The notes beneath the pieces were generated by a model. The model searched no databases and was not told the DNA's origin. It saw only the letters and a program-made list of their open reading frames with translations. Below, one piece after another: positions 34,543 through 43,072 of a stretch of DNA of 63,229 nt. The first letter of the stretch is position 1, and every line of letters begins with the position of its first letter. The position numbers were made by a program, and so were the translations under genes. Origin of the DNA: a delta proteobacterium ML8_F1 (lineage in GTDB: Bacteria > Bacillota > Clostridia > Peptostreptococcales > Acidaminobacteraceae). The stretch lies in the NCBI GenBank assembly GCA_002029975.1, contig LQBE01000054.1:44374-107602 (forward strand), read 5' to 3'.

Positions 34543-34905
34543 ATGATTGTAGCTATCGCCAAGGAAGGGAACGAGGTAGCAAAGCATTTTGGTCATTGTC
34601 AGGGATTCGAAGTACTAAGACTTGAGAATGGATTAGTGGGGGATTTTCATTTTGTCGAAAATCCCGGCCACCGGCCTGGGTATCTTCCGATTTTTCTGAA
34701 GGAACAGGGGGTTGAAGTCATCATATCAGGTGGCATGGGGGCATCCGCCCAGGAAATGTTCAGAAGAAGTGGCATTGACGTGGTGGTCGGTGCCGAGGGA
34801 GAGATTCTGGAGGTCATCAACAAGTATGTCCAGGGGGAACTTGAATCATCAGAAGAAATCTGTGAGGAACACATGCATGCCGGAGAACATCATCACGATA
34901 AGTGA
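34543..34905 (+). CDS. NifX-like protein 2 with His-rich tail
   Basis: 120 residues; the same fold as 32473-32841 (VAKHFGHCQGF, ENPGHRPGYLP, VIISGGMGASAQEMF). The C-terminus carries a metal-binding HMHAGEHHH tail. Start 3 bases after the MinD-like stop. Probably binds a metal or Fe-S intermediate. Confidence 0.82.
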   Translation: MIVAIAKEGNEVAKHFGHCQGFEVLRLENGLVGDFHFVENPGHRPGYLPIFLKEQGVEVIISGGMGASAQEMFRRSGIDVVVGAEGEILEVINKYVQGELESSEEICEEHMHAGEHHHDK

Positions 34906-34917
34906 GGAAGTGAAAAA

Positions 34918-35355
34918 ATGGATCGTTTGACGGAAATCGAACTGATTCTCAAAGAAAAAAACTATAAACTGACCTTTTCAAGAAGAGAAATTTTAAAATG
35001 TTTTCTTGATGAAGAAAAGCATTTGAAAGCCGAGGACATTTATTATACGGTGAAAAAAGAAGGCATCAGTCTGCCCACGGTTTACCGGAATATTGAGGTT
35101 CTCAAAAACAACGACATTATTTCTGAAATCAGTATCAATGGGGATCGTTTCTTTGAACTCAAAACCTTCAGTCGCAAACGGGTTCATTTTCATTTCAAGT
35201 GCAAGAACTGCAACAAAATCAAGGAATATTTCGATACGGACCTGGTGGTCAACCTGATCGACATCAAAAATGAAATAGAGAAAAGATACGACAATCAAGT
35301 TGAAAATATTGATATTGTCTTTGAAGGAACCTGCAAAGAATGTGAGGACAAGTAA
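34918..35355 (+). CDS. Fur-family metalloregulator
   Basis: 145 residues. Winged helix with ISLPTVYRNIEVL, then HFHFKCKNCNK and the C-terminal CKEC zinc-type Cys pairs. It is distinct from the PerR-like protein at 25585 and sits inside the Fe-S cluster operon. Its stop overlaps the DUF134 start (TAATG). A candidate regulator of the operon promoter, where a weak Fur-like box is seen. Confidence 0.82.
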   Translation: MDRLTEIELILKEKNYKLTFSRREILKCFLDEEKHLKAEDIYYTVKKEGISLPTVYRNIEVLKNNDIISEISINGDRFFELKTFSRKRVHFHFKCKNCNKIKEYFDTDLVVNLIDIKNEIEKRYDNQVENIDIVFEGTCKECEDK

Positions 35356-35801
35356 TGTCACGACCGACTAAACCCAGAAAAGTGGAGGACCTGCCCGTCT
35401 ACACCCATTTCAAGCCCGCCGGTATTCCCTTTGCTCGTTTAGAGGAGATTGACCTGTTGATTGAAGAACTCGAAGCCATGCGGCTCAAAGATCTTGAAGA
35501 ACTGTCCCAGGAAGAGTGTGCACAGAAAATGGGAATTTCGAGGCAGACTTTTCAGTTGATTATCGATGTGGCTAGGAAAAAGGTCACCCGGGCCCTGATA
35601 CAAGGACTGGCAATCCGGATTGAAGGGGGCAACTACACCCTGAATCTTTGCCAGTATGAATGCCTGGCCTGTGGTGAAATCTATACCGGGCCCTATGAAC
35701 AGCTTCTCCATCAGTGTCCCTCCTGCGGGTCCTATCAGGCAAGATGCCGGATGCAGGAGGATTTCTGCAGAGAGACCTGTATGAAATCAAAAAACAAGTA
35801 G
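35355..35801 (+). CDS. DUF134 (UPF0251) DNA-binding protein
   Basis: 148 residues. Begins with the family signature MSRPTKPRKVEDLP, then a sigma-70-region-4-like helix-turn-helix (SQEECAQKMGISRQTFQLII) and a C-terminal Cys-rich part with CLACGEI and CPSCGSY. Commonly found beside NifX-like and MinD-like Fe-S ATPase genes. A probable regulator; followed by a terminator. Confidence 0.85.
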   Translation: MSRPTKPRKVEDLPVYTHFKPAGIPFARLEEIDLLIEELEAMRLKDLEELSQEECAQKMGISRQTFQLIIDVARKKVTRALIQGLAIRIEGGNYTLNLCQYECLACGEIYTGPYEQLLHQCPSCGSYQARCRMQEDFCRETCMKSKNK

Positions 35802-35826
35802 GAGCAGGTTCTTTTGAACCTGCTCC
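35801..35826. terminator. Terminator between DUF134 and the convergent reductase gene
   Basis: An 11-bp perfect stem GGAGCAGGTTC/GAACCTGCTCC with a TTTT loop, followed by CTTTT on the plus strand. Confidence 0.8.
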
Positions 35827-35837
35827 CTTTTAATGAG

Positions 35838-37055
35838 TTACAGTTTTGATTGAATGTCCTCTTTTGACGGAAGACCCTTGATGACTTCAACGACTTTCTT
35901 GTCTTTGACAACCACCACGCAGGGGTATTCTTTGACCCCGAGGCGGTCAGCAATCCCCGTCGATTTATAGACGTCCACAATGTTGATTTTTGCCTCAACC
36001 TCATCTTCCAGTTTCTCCATGGTGGTGAGGTAGGCCCTTGAATCCCCATCGATGGCATTGTAGATGTAGGAGAGGGAAAGCTCTTCCGTGAGGATCTGCT
36101 CCTCGAAGATTTCGCTTTCAGCGATGTATTTTTCAGTTGCAAAACCGGCAATGGCACCGTCGCCTACAGCGGTGGCCACTTGCTTGAGATATTTTTCCGT
36201 GACATCGCCACAGGCGAATACGCCCTGGATATTGGTTTCCATGTTTCTGGTGACATTGATGTAGCCTCTGTCAGTCATGTCCACGATGCCCTTGAAGATG
36301 TCCGTGTTTGGCAGATAGCCTATGAACTCGAAGCAGGTATCGGCTTCAATGGGAATCAGTTCGTCTGTTTTGATATTTTTGAGAACAACGCGCTCTAAAT
36401 GGTCTTCTCCCTCAAAACGCTCCACCACACTGTTCCACACAAATTCCATTTTGGGATTCCTCAGAGCAGCTTCCTTGGCAATCTCGTTGCAGTCCATGAT
36501 GCCTTCGTCGTGCAGCACTGAGACAATTACCTTGCTGGCAAATTTTGTGAGGAAGGTTCCCTCTTCAATAGCCGCATCCCCTGAGCCAATGACCACAACG
36601 ACCTTGTCGGTATTTGCGGCGGCATCACAGGTAGCACAGAAGGAAATGCCCTTATCGTAGAGGAAGATGTCCTCGTTTTCAGCGCCAGTGGTACGGGGTC
36701 TTCCGCCGGCGGCGATAATGACAACCTTGGCTTCAAAAATATTTCTAAAGGTTTCAACTTTTTTGATTTCCCCGTCCAGATGTACTTTTTGAACATCAGT
36801 GCCCTTGAATTTCACATCAAATTTCTTGGCCTGCTCCTGAAAGAGCTTCATGAGTCCCAGTCCCGTGGTGCCTTCTGGAAAACCGGGATAGTTTTCAATT
36901 TCATTGGTATAGGTGGCCAGTCCCCCCACCAGGGCTTTCTCAATCAAAAGGGTATTGAGTCGGGCGCGGCCGCAGTAGATTCCCGCTGTCAGACCTGCAG
37001 CACCACCGCCGATAATCACTACATCATATTGTTCTACTTTTTTTTCTCTAGGCAT
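35838..37055 (-). CDS. Thioredoxin-reductase-like flavoprotein with degenerate thioredoxin-fold tail
   Basis: 405 residues. The TrxB-type core (about 1-315) has GGGAAGLTA for FAD, the CATC redox pair in SFCATCDAA, GSGDAAIEEG for NADPH and ACGDVTEKYLKQ. A C-terminal thioredoxin-like domain (about 320-405) keeps the cis-Pro region (YPCVVVV) but has lost the CXXC site (sequence there reads AIDGDSRAY). It lies upstream-adjacent to YeeE/TusA genes on the same strand. Likely a redox partner in sulfur or selenium uptake; inferred. Confidence 0.82.
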   Translation of the reverse strand: MPREKKVEQYDVVIIGGGAAGLTAGIYCGRARLNTLLIEKALVGGLATYTNEIENYPGFPEGTTGLGLMKLFQEQAKKFDVKFKGTDVQKVHLDGEIKKVETFRNIFEAKVVIIAAGGRPRTTGAENEDIFLYDKGISFCATCDAAANTDKVVVVIGSGDAAIEEGTFLTKFASKVIVSVLHDEGIMDCNEIAKEAALRNPKMEFVWNSVVERFEGEDHLERVVLKNIKTDELIPIEADTCFEFIGYLPNTDIFKGIVDMTDRGYINVTRNMETNIQGVFACGDVTEKYLKQVATAVGDGAIAGFATEKYIAESEIFEEQILTEELSLSYIYNAIDGDSRAYLTTMEKLEDEVEAKINIVDVYKSTGIADRLGVKEYPCVVVVKDKKVVEVIKGLPSKEDIQSKL

Positions 37056-37069
37056 AGCTTGACCTCCAT

Positions 37070-37621
37070 CTACATAAAGTATTTAACGAGCAGTTTGCTT
37101 CCGAAAAAGGCTCCGATAAAGAGGAAAACGCCAAATACCCAACCGGATAGACTAAAGGACGCGATTCCACTGTAAAGAGCTCCGATATTGCAGCCAAAAC
37201 CGAGTCTTGCACCGTAACCCATCATGAAACCCCCGAGGATTGCAGCGACAACCTGCTTTTTGGTTTTGATTTTCTTGATTTTGAATTCAGAGGCAATCAG
37301 AGTTGCCAGAAGGGCTCCTGCGATAACGCCGACGTTTCTGATGGATCCCCCGTCGTTTAGAAAGCCGTTTTCCAGGGTTGCCCTGGCACCTTCGCTACTG
37401 AAGTAATACCATTTGTCTACACTGCCACCGAAGGCTTGATATATCCATGCTCCCCAGTTGGCCAAGGGGCCTGAGACCCCCCAGGGATTCCCGGTAGAGG
37501 CCAGGGTGAAGATCTGGAAAATCGACAGCAGAATGGCTCCAACAACATAAGGGTAGGCAACTTTGAACCACATTTTGTAATACTTGTTGCTTTTCAAATC
37601 ATCAAAGACTTTAGCACTCAC
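37070..37621 (-). CDS. YeeE/YedE-type permease, C-terminal-half subunit
   Basis: About 183 residues with four or five membrane segments and the conserved GYGARLGFGCNIGAL motif, which forms the second Cys-bearing gate in YeeE/TsuA thiosulfate permeases. Full-length members have two such halves; here the other half is the gene at 38155. The GTG at 37621 has GGGAGG upstream; the frame is open further but overlaps tusA-like copy 1. Confidence 0.82.
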   Translation of the reverse strand: MSAKVFDDLKSNKYYKMWFKVAYPYVVGAILLSIFQIFTLASTGNPWGVSGPLANWGAWIYQAFGGSVDKWYYFSSEGARATLENGFLNDGGSIRNVGVIAGALLATLIASEFKIKKIKTKKQVVAAILGGFMMGYGARLGFGCNIGALYSGIASFSLSGWVFGVFLFIGAFFGSKLLVKYFM

Positions 37622-37637
37622 TTTGTGACCTCCCCGA

Positions 37638-37865
37638 TTACTTGGTTTTTTCGATGAATACTTCCCATTCTCCATCTTCGATTTCTTCAATTTCCACATT
37701 GTAGCCCTGGCCTCTGGCCCACTCGGGGACGTTTTTCATGGCACAGGAGTGATCAATCTGGACAATCAGCAGATCGCCGATTTCCAGGTCTACCATGGCT
37801 TTTTCAGCCTTGACTAAAGGAACAGGACAAGCCTCTCCAAAACAATCCAATACAACTTCTTTCAT
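37638..37865 (-). CDS. TusA/SirA-like sulfur-carrier protein, copy 1
   Basis: 75 residues with DCFGEACPVPLVKAEKA (Cys of the CPxP motif is the sulfur carrier) and a second Cys in DHSCAMKNVPEW. The ATG at 37865 follows AGGAGG. It differs from copy 2 by one residue (Ile/Val). TusA-like proteins paired with YeeE accept thiosulfate sulfur or, in selenium users, are linked with selenium traits. Confidence 0.9.
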   Translation of the reverse strand: MKEVVLDCFGEACPVPLVKAEKAMVDLEIGDLLIVQIDHSCAMKNVPEWARGQGYNVEIEEIEDGEWEVFIEKTK

Positions 37866-37903
37866 TTTTAAATCCTCCTTGAATTCATATAGTTTAAAAT
37901 AAT

Positions 37904-38131
37904 TTACTTGGTTTTTTCGATGAATACTTCCCACTCGCCGTCTTCGATTTCTTCAATTTCCACATTGTAACCCTGGCCTCTGGCCCACTCGGGGACGTTT
38001 TTCATGGCGCAGGAGTGATCAATCTGGACAATCAGCAAATCGCCGACCTCCAGGTCTACCATGGCTTTTTCAGCCTTGACTAAAGGAACAGGACAAGCCT
38101 CTCCAAAACAATCCAATACAACTTCTTTCAT
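37904..38131 (-). CDS. TusA/SirA-like sulfur-carrier protein, copy 2
   Basis: 75 residues, 74 identical to copy 1, including ribosome site and flanks, so the duplication is recent or kept uniform by gene conversion. ATG at 38131 with AGGAGG. Sits between the two permease half genes. Confidence 0.9.
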   Translation of the reverse strand: MKEVVLDCFGEACPVPLVKAEKAMVDLEVGDLLIVQIDHSCAMKNVPEWARGQGYNVEIEEIEDGEWEVFIEKTK

Positions 38132-38154
38132 TTTCAAATCCTCCTTGAATTTGA

Positions 38155-38868
38155 TTAATGACCGCCTTGGCCATCAGAATGTTTGATTTCCCATTTGTCT
38201 GCAATGATGAAAAGAACGAGAATCAGAGCCAGCTGAGCGAAGAGAGCTCCGAACCAACCGAGATAGTCAGGCAGGAAAACCGCGGTTCCCTTTGAAATCA
38301 CATTATCCTGCCACCAACCCATATCGTGGGCACCCACCAGGGAGCCAAGAACAAAGAAGGCAAGGGACAGAATCTGCATCATGAAGCCTTCACCCACACG
38401 CATCAGAGTTCCTGAGGCACAGCCGCCTGCTATAACCATGCCGACACCGAAAACGACGGCACCAATGGCTGTGGCAAAACTGATGGGGACCACATATCCC
38501 ATGCCCGGGATGGGAAGCCCTTTGACAAAGGCCCCGTATTTGATGGCCCAGAAGCCGATGGAAGTGATAGCCAGGGCAACCAGCACTGACCTGAGAACAC
38601 TGGTGACACCGGTCAAGAGTGGATCACGCATTGAAGCCGTAAAACAGAATCTGGACCGCTGGAGAATGAAACCGAAAGCGATTCCAGTCATCCACATGAT
38701 TCCCAGGCTGGGCTCCTTTGAGGTCAACCAGGCTCCGAGAAGGATGAAAATGATAAAGGTCGCAATCCCGTGGGGGATCAGGTTCTTCTTGGGCTTTCTT
38801 GTTCTGCCTGATTCTCTTGAGGCGGATCTTCTTTGTGATAGTGAACTTGTAGCGTTTGTTTCAGACAA
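38155..38868 (-). CDS. YeeE/YedE-type permease, N-terminal-half subunit
   Basis: 237 residues. After a basic N-terminal stretch come about six membrane segments with QRSRFCFTASMRD and AGGCASGTLMRVGEG, the conserved Cys-bearing motifs of YeeE/TsuA. The TTG at 38868 has AAAGGGGTG 7 bases upstream. Probably forms one transporter with the product of 37070-37621 for thiosulfate or a selenium compound. Confidence 0.82.
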   Translation of the reverse strand: MSETNATSSLSQRRSASRESGRTRKPKKNLIPHGIATFIIFILLGAWLTSKEPSLGIMWMTGIAFGFILQRSRFCFTASMRDPLLTGVTSVLRSVLVALAITSIGFWAIKYGAFVKGLPIPGMGYVVPISFATAIGAVVFGVGMVIAGGCASGTLMRVGEGFMMQILSLAFFVLGSLVGAHDMGWWQDNVISKGTAVFLPDYLGWFGALFAQLALILVLFIIADKWEIKHSDGQGGH

Positions 38869-39008
38869 GTAATTCACCCCTTTAAATCGTTTTATTATTA
38901 ACAATCTTTTCATGTATATCTTACCACACTTGATAAATTTTTAACCATCTATTTCTGTGATACAATATAATAAATACTGATATCAAGAATGATACCGATT
39001 TATATTTA

Positions 39009-39017
39009 TGGTATAAT
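39009..39017 (+). promoter_or_regulatory. Extended -10 promoter of the LysR gene
   Basis: TG-G-TATAAT, about 30 bases before the LysR ATG, in the 180-bp region shared with the divergent permease operon. That region is AT-rich with TGATATCA-type dyads that could be LysR sites. Confidence 0.5.
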
Positions 39018-39048
39018 TTGCATAGTTGATTCAATCAGGAGTGATGAA

Positions 39049-39945
39049 ATGCACATTGAATGCTTCGCATACTTTTACAAGGTAGCCATGGCCAAGAGCA
39101 TCTCAAAAGTGGCGGGGAGTTCCCATATCTCCCAATCCGCTCTCAGCCAGCAGATCCAAAAGCTCGAGGAGAGTCTGGGGCATCAACTGTTGATTCGCAG
39201 CAATAAAGGGGTTGAACTGACCCAGATTGGTGACATTGTTTTCAAATATTCCGACAACATCATCCGCACCTACAATAAAATGGTGGAAGAAATCAGCAAT
39301 TATGAAAACAACACTCAGAAGCTGCACATCGAAGCCTGCTGGCCCATTGCCACCTATGCCCTGCCCTGTACCCTGTACGACATGAAAAAAAAATACATGG
39401 CCCACAACTATATACTCAAATCCAATTCCTCACGGATGATCGAGCAGAATATTCTCAACAATATCAGCGATTTGGGATTCATTTATGGAGAACCCCAGGA
39501 TAAGAATCTTACGAGTTTTGAAATCGGTTTTGATGATATTGTGCTGGTGGCTCCCTTTGACATGGACATTCCAGACAGGGTTTCAGTGAAGGAGCTGTTT
39601 TCTTACCAGCTGGTCATGTTGGAAGACAATCTCCGGGTAAAGCGATTCATCCGCTCCCATTTGATGAGTATTGGTTTTAAATTCGAAGAGCTCAATATCC
39701 TTTTCGACATGGATACCGCAGAGGCTGTGAAATCCTCCTTGAGTCAGGGGGTGGGGCTTTCCTTTCTGCCCTATATTTCCGTAAAAAAAGAGCTGTATCG
39801 CAAACAGCTCAAAACCATCAAAATCACCGATATGGATATCCGCTATCCCATCTACCTGGTTTACAAGAAGGAAACAAACCAAAGCGAAGTTTTGATGGAA
39901 TTTGTCAAATCCTTTATGGAAACGGGAAAGAAGAGCTTTTGCTAG
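39049..39945 (+). CDS. LysR-family regulator of the YeeE/TusA operon
   Basis: 298 residues. N-terminal HTH (SISKVAGSSHISQSALSQQ region, about 14-32, then LEESLGHQLLIRSNKGVELT) and a periplasmic-binding-like effector domain. The ATG at 39049 has AGGAG. It is divergent from the permease/tusA operon, the usual layout for a LysR regulator and its target. The ligand is unknown; a reduced sulfur or selenium compound is likely. Confidence 0.85.
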   Translation: MHIECFAYFYKVAMAKSISKVAGSSHISQSALSQQIQKLEESLGHQLLIRSNKGVELTQIGDIVFKYSDNIIRTYNKMVEEISNYENNTQKLHIEACWPIATYALPCTLYDMKKKYMAHNYILKSNSSRMIEQNILNNISDLGFIYGEPQDKNLTSFEIGFDDIVLVAPFDMDIPDRVSVKELFSYQLVMLEDNLRVKRFIRSHLMSIGFKFEELNILFDMDTAEAVKSSLSQGVGLSFLPYISVKKELYRKQLKTIKITDMDIRYPIYLVYKKETNQSEVLMEFVKSFMETGKKSFC

Positions 39946-39951
39946 CTCTTC

Positions 39952-40170
39952 TTATTTTTCTCTAAGAATCAGAATTTCCCATACCCCTCGCAGAGGCTCG
40001 GAAACGGTATATTCCAAACCGTAAAGGGGGAGCAGGGTTTCCAGAGAAGAGAAGACACAGCTGTGGTCTGTGACGAGCTGGATATCCTCTTTGCCGGGTC
40101 TGTCCAGAATTTTTTTGAGTTTGATGACAGGGACGGGACAGACGTCCCCCAGGCAATCCATGATAATCAT
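39952..40170 (-). CDS. TusA-like protein 3 (divergent)
   Basis: 72 residues with DCLGDVCPVPVIKLKK and DHSCVFSSLETLL. It keeps both Cys motifs but is clearly different from copies 1 and 2. GGAG lies 5 bases before the ATG. It converges on the LysR gene with a 6-base gap and is a single-gene unit. Probably another sulfur/selenium carrier. Confidence 0.85.
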   Translation of the reverse strand: MIIMDCLGDVCPVPVIKLKKILDRPGKEDIQLVTDHSCVFSSLETLLPLYGLEYTVSEPLRGVWEILILREK

Positions 40171-40226
40171 ACATTCTCCTATATTGATATATTTTTAACT
40201 ATATTGTAGCATAAAGAGGAAAGATC

Positions 40227-40937
40227 ATGAATATTTCTATTGTAGTTCCAGTATATAATAGTGAAAAATCCTTAATGGAATTGAATGAAAGGCTAATTGG
40301 AGTGCTTGAGGGCGAGTCTTACGAGATTATTTTTGTCGATGATGCCAGTCATGATGCTTCCAGAGAGGTCATCGAAGCCTTGTCCAGGGGGAATCCTCAG
40401 ATTCGGTATATTTTTTTTGACCGGAACTACGGCCAGCAGGCGGCAATTTTTGCAGGGCTTAAAAAATCCAGGGGAGAAAGAGTCATCACCCTTGACGATG
40501 ATTTGCAGCATCTGCCGGAGGATATCCCCATGATTCTGGAGGCGCTTGAGGATTGTGAGGGTATTTTTGCCTTTCCGGAAATCAAGCCCCACAAGGGGTA
40601 TCGCCGGCTGGGGTCCTTTATGACCCATCATCTGTTCAATGGTCTCTTCAAGAAGGACAAAGCCCTGAGAATCAGCTCCTATCGGGGCATCAAAAGATCT
40701 CTGGTGGATAGGATGATCCGGGAGGAGGCGGCGTTTGTGTATATCTCGGCCCTGATGATCCAGCATTCGGACAGCCTTAAGACCATCTACCATCGGCAGA
40801 ATCAGAGAAAGCATGGAGAGTCCAATTACAATTTCAGGAAACTTCTGTCACTCTATATGAAAATCATCATATACTACGGACCATGGAAGGGAATGAGATC
40901 CAATCAACCCCTCTATAGGATACAAAGGGAGAATTAA
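40227..40937 (+). CDS. Family 2 glycosyltransferase (soluble)
   Basis: 236 residues of GT-A fold: IVVPVYNSEKSL at the N-terminus, FVDDAS nucleotide-binding Asp pair and the metal-binding TLDDDLQH near residue 90. No C-terminal membrane helices, unlike most DPM1/ArnC-type enzymes. An AGAGGAAAG site precedes the ATG. Its stop abuts the ATP-grasp GTG, so it is the first gene of an operon with an ATP-grasp enzyme and an ABC transporter. Confidence 0.82.
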   Translation: MNISIVVPVYNSEKSLMELNERLIGVLEGESYEIIFVDDASHDASREVIEALSRGNPQIRYIFFDRNYGQQAAIFAGLKKSRGERVITLDDDLQHLPEDIPMILEALEDCEGIFAFPEIKPHKGYRRLGSFMTHHLFNGLFKKDKALRISSYRGIKRSLVDRMIREEAAFVYISALMIQHSDSLKTIYHRQNQRKHGESNYNFRKLLSLYMKIIIYYGPWKGMRSNQPLYRIQREN

Positions 40938-42137
40938 GTGGAAAAAGTATTGGTTCTTGGGGCGGGTCAGAGTCAACTCAATTTAATCAAAGCGCTGAAA
41001 AAAAGAGGATACTATGTCATAGTGGCGGACTACTTCAGGCATTCCCCGGGAAAAGCCTTCGCAGACAAGAGCTATCTTTCAAGCACCTTTGATGAAAAAG
41101 AAATTCTCAACATTGCCCGCAAGGAAGCGGTCAAGGCTCTTTTTACCCTGGGGACGGACCAGCCGGTGCGCACCATGGGATATGTCAGCGAAAAACTGGG
41201 ACTCAGGAATTTTCTTTCCTATGAACAGGCCCTTGACATGACCAACAAAAAACGCATGAAGCTCAAATTCACTTCCTGTGGAATTCCAACAGTGGCCTAT
41301 CAGTTGATTACAAAAGCATGTCACAGCAGCCAGATTCACCTGGAGTATCCCCTGGTCATCAAACCCCTGGATTCCCAGGGACAAAGAGGGATTTTTCTCA
41401 TCAGGGATTTCAAGGAACTCAAAAAAGCCCTTCCGGTCACCTTCGGCTTCACTTCCCAGGAGGAGGTGCTTGTGGAGCGCTTTTATCCCTCGGATGAAAT
41501 CACCGTCAGCGGCTGGGTCAAGGGGGGAAGGGCGACAATTTTCACAGTGGTGGACCGGGAGACCTTCAGTGAAGGGAATCATATAGGCATCTGCAAGGGG
41601 CACCGTTATCCAAGCCGGCATTTTCACAGGATGAAGGAGGATATTTACCGGCTGACGCTGAAGATTGTAGAGGACTTCGGAATCAAAGAGGGTCCCATCT
41701 ACTTTCAGATGCTCATCGGCGGGGAAGGCCTCAAGGTCAATGAAATTGCGGCTCGCATCGGGGGAGCCTATGAGGATGAATACATTCCCCTCGTCACAGG
41801 CGTTGATGTGCTTGAGCTGCTGATTGATGAAACCCTGCAGCCCCGAGAGAACCTGGATTTTGACCAGGAGGAGCTTTTCAACATCAAGGCCCACGGCTAT
41901 ATCCATCTGCTGTTTGCCCCCCAGGGAAAGGTAATCCGGCTGCCGTCTTTGGACCGGATTCCTGAGGTCGTCAAAGGAAGGTTTTTCGTTGAACCGGGGG
42001 TTGAACTGCCCCCTATCGAAAATGCAACCCAGCGCATCGGATATGCCATGGTCTTCGGGAAGAATCCTTCCGAGCTGGAACACAACAACCAGACTTTCAC
42101 AAGCATTTACTGGGATCAATTGGAGGTTACGATTTGA
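40938..42137 (+). CDS. ATP-grasp enzyme of unknown substrate
   Basis: 399 residues. The N-terminal Rossmann part (VLVLGAGQSQLNLIKAL, VADYF) is PurK/carbamoyl-phosphate-synthase-like, followed by the ATP-grasp core (YPLVIKPLDSQGQRG, VNEIAARIGGAYEDEY with the metal-binding Glu/Asn). Such enzymes ligate a carboxylate to an amine or thiol. The GTG start abuts the glycosyltransferase stop; the end overlaps the binding protein start. Substrate unknown. Confidence 0.8.
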   Translation: MEKVLVLGAGQSQLNLIKALKKRGYYVIVADYFRHSPGKAFADKSYLSSTFDEKEILNIARKEAVKALFTLGTDQPVRTMGYVSEKLGLRNFLSYEQALDMTNKKRMKLKFTSCGIPTVAYQLITKACHSSQIHLEYPLVIKPLDSQGQRGIFLIRDFKELKKALPVTFGFTSQEEVLVERFYPSDEITVSGWVKGGRATIFTVVDRETFSEGNHIGICKGHRYPSRHFHRMKEDIYRLTLKIVEDFGIKEGPIYFQMLIGGEGLKVNEIAARIGGAYEDEYIPLVTGVDVLELLIDETLQPRENLDFDQEELFNIKAHGYIHLLFAPQGKVIRLPSLDRIPEVVKGRFFVEPGVELPPIENATQRIGYAMVFGKNPSELEHNNQTFTSIYWDQLEVTI

Positions 42138-43072
42138 AATTCAAATTTTTGGGAATGATTTTGTTGATGCTTTTGCCAGTCTTGATTTCCGGGTGTGCCC
42201 CAGAGCCCACCAAAACCCTTAAAATCGCCCAGCAATACGGGCTGGCCTACGCCCCCCTGCAGATTGCCGAGGAGCTTCAACTCATAGAAAAGCACCTGCC
42301 GGGATATCGGATTGAATGGGTGAGGATGATCAATACCGCCGGGATACGGGAAGCCATGGTGTCGGGGGATCTCGATATTGGATTTATGGGTATCCCGCCT
42401 TTTCTGATTGGTGTGGACAGGGGTATGGAATGGAAGATTTTCAGGGCCCTTGCCCGGACACCCGTGGGACTGGCATATGATACGGCACGAATCACCAGCC
42501 TGGAGGACATTGGACCCAATCACAAGATTGCCCTGCCCCAGCCTGGAAGTATTCAGCATATTCTTTTGAACATGTACATTGCAGACCGCTATCCCCAGGG
42601 ACTCGATCTTGAGAATTATCTCACCACCCTTTCTCATCCTGACGGTCAGATGGCCCTGGAGAGCGACACGGAAATTGCGGCCCATTTCACCTCGCCACCC
42701 TATCTTTTTGAGGAGCTTTCAAAGGACTCCATTGAGCTAATGATTGACGGGGAAGAAGCCTTTGGAGGACCCTTTACCTTTATTGTCGGGGTAGTCAGGG
42801 GGAACTTCAAGGATGCTGAAGTGATTGAAGGGGTCAACAGGGCCATTGAAGAGGCGGCTGAACTGATTCAACGCCACCCCGGGAGGGCGGTGGAGATTCT
42901 TGCGCCTGTTTATGAACTTCCCGAGTCGGTACTCAGGGAGTATCTGGAAAAAGAGGGCATGGACTTCTCCAGTGAGGTCCTGGGGACACAGAGATTCAGT
43001 GACTTCATGTTCGACTCCGGCCTGCTGTCAGGGGCCATTTCACAAGAGGATGTTTTTTATGAAAAAGAATAA
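42134..43072 (+). CDS. NitT/TauT-type ABC substrate-binding lipoprotein
   Basis: 312 residues. Signal peptide and lipobox LISGC; the mature protein is of the NMT1/SsuA-like fold (AQQYGLAYAPLQIAEEL, DIGFMGIPPFLIG). TTG start overlapping the ATP-grasp stop by 4 bases. Substrate unknown; relatives take up sulfonates, thiamine precursors or nitrate. Confidence 0.85.
   Translation: MKFKFLGMILLMLLPVLISGCAPEPTKTLKIAQQYGLAYAPLQIAEELQLIEKHLPGYRIEWVRMINTAGIREAMVSGDLDIGFMGIPPFLIGVDRGMEWKIFRALARTPVGLAYDTARITSLEDIGPNHKIALPQPGSIQHILLNMYIADRYPQGLDLENYLTTLSHPDGQMALESDTEIAAHFTSPPYLFEELSKDSIELMIDGEEAFGGPFTFIVGVVRGNFKDAEVIEGVNRAIEEAAELIQRHPGRAVEILAPVYELPESVLREYLEKEGMDFSSEVLGTQRFSDFMFDSGLLSGAISQEDVFYEKE

Noticed and set aside
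31655-35801. A nitrogen-fixation locus
   Set aside because: NifX-like and MinD-like proteins occur in many non-fixing anaerobes, and no nifHDK, nifE, nifN or true nifB is present.
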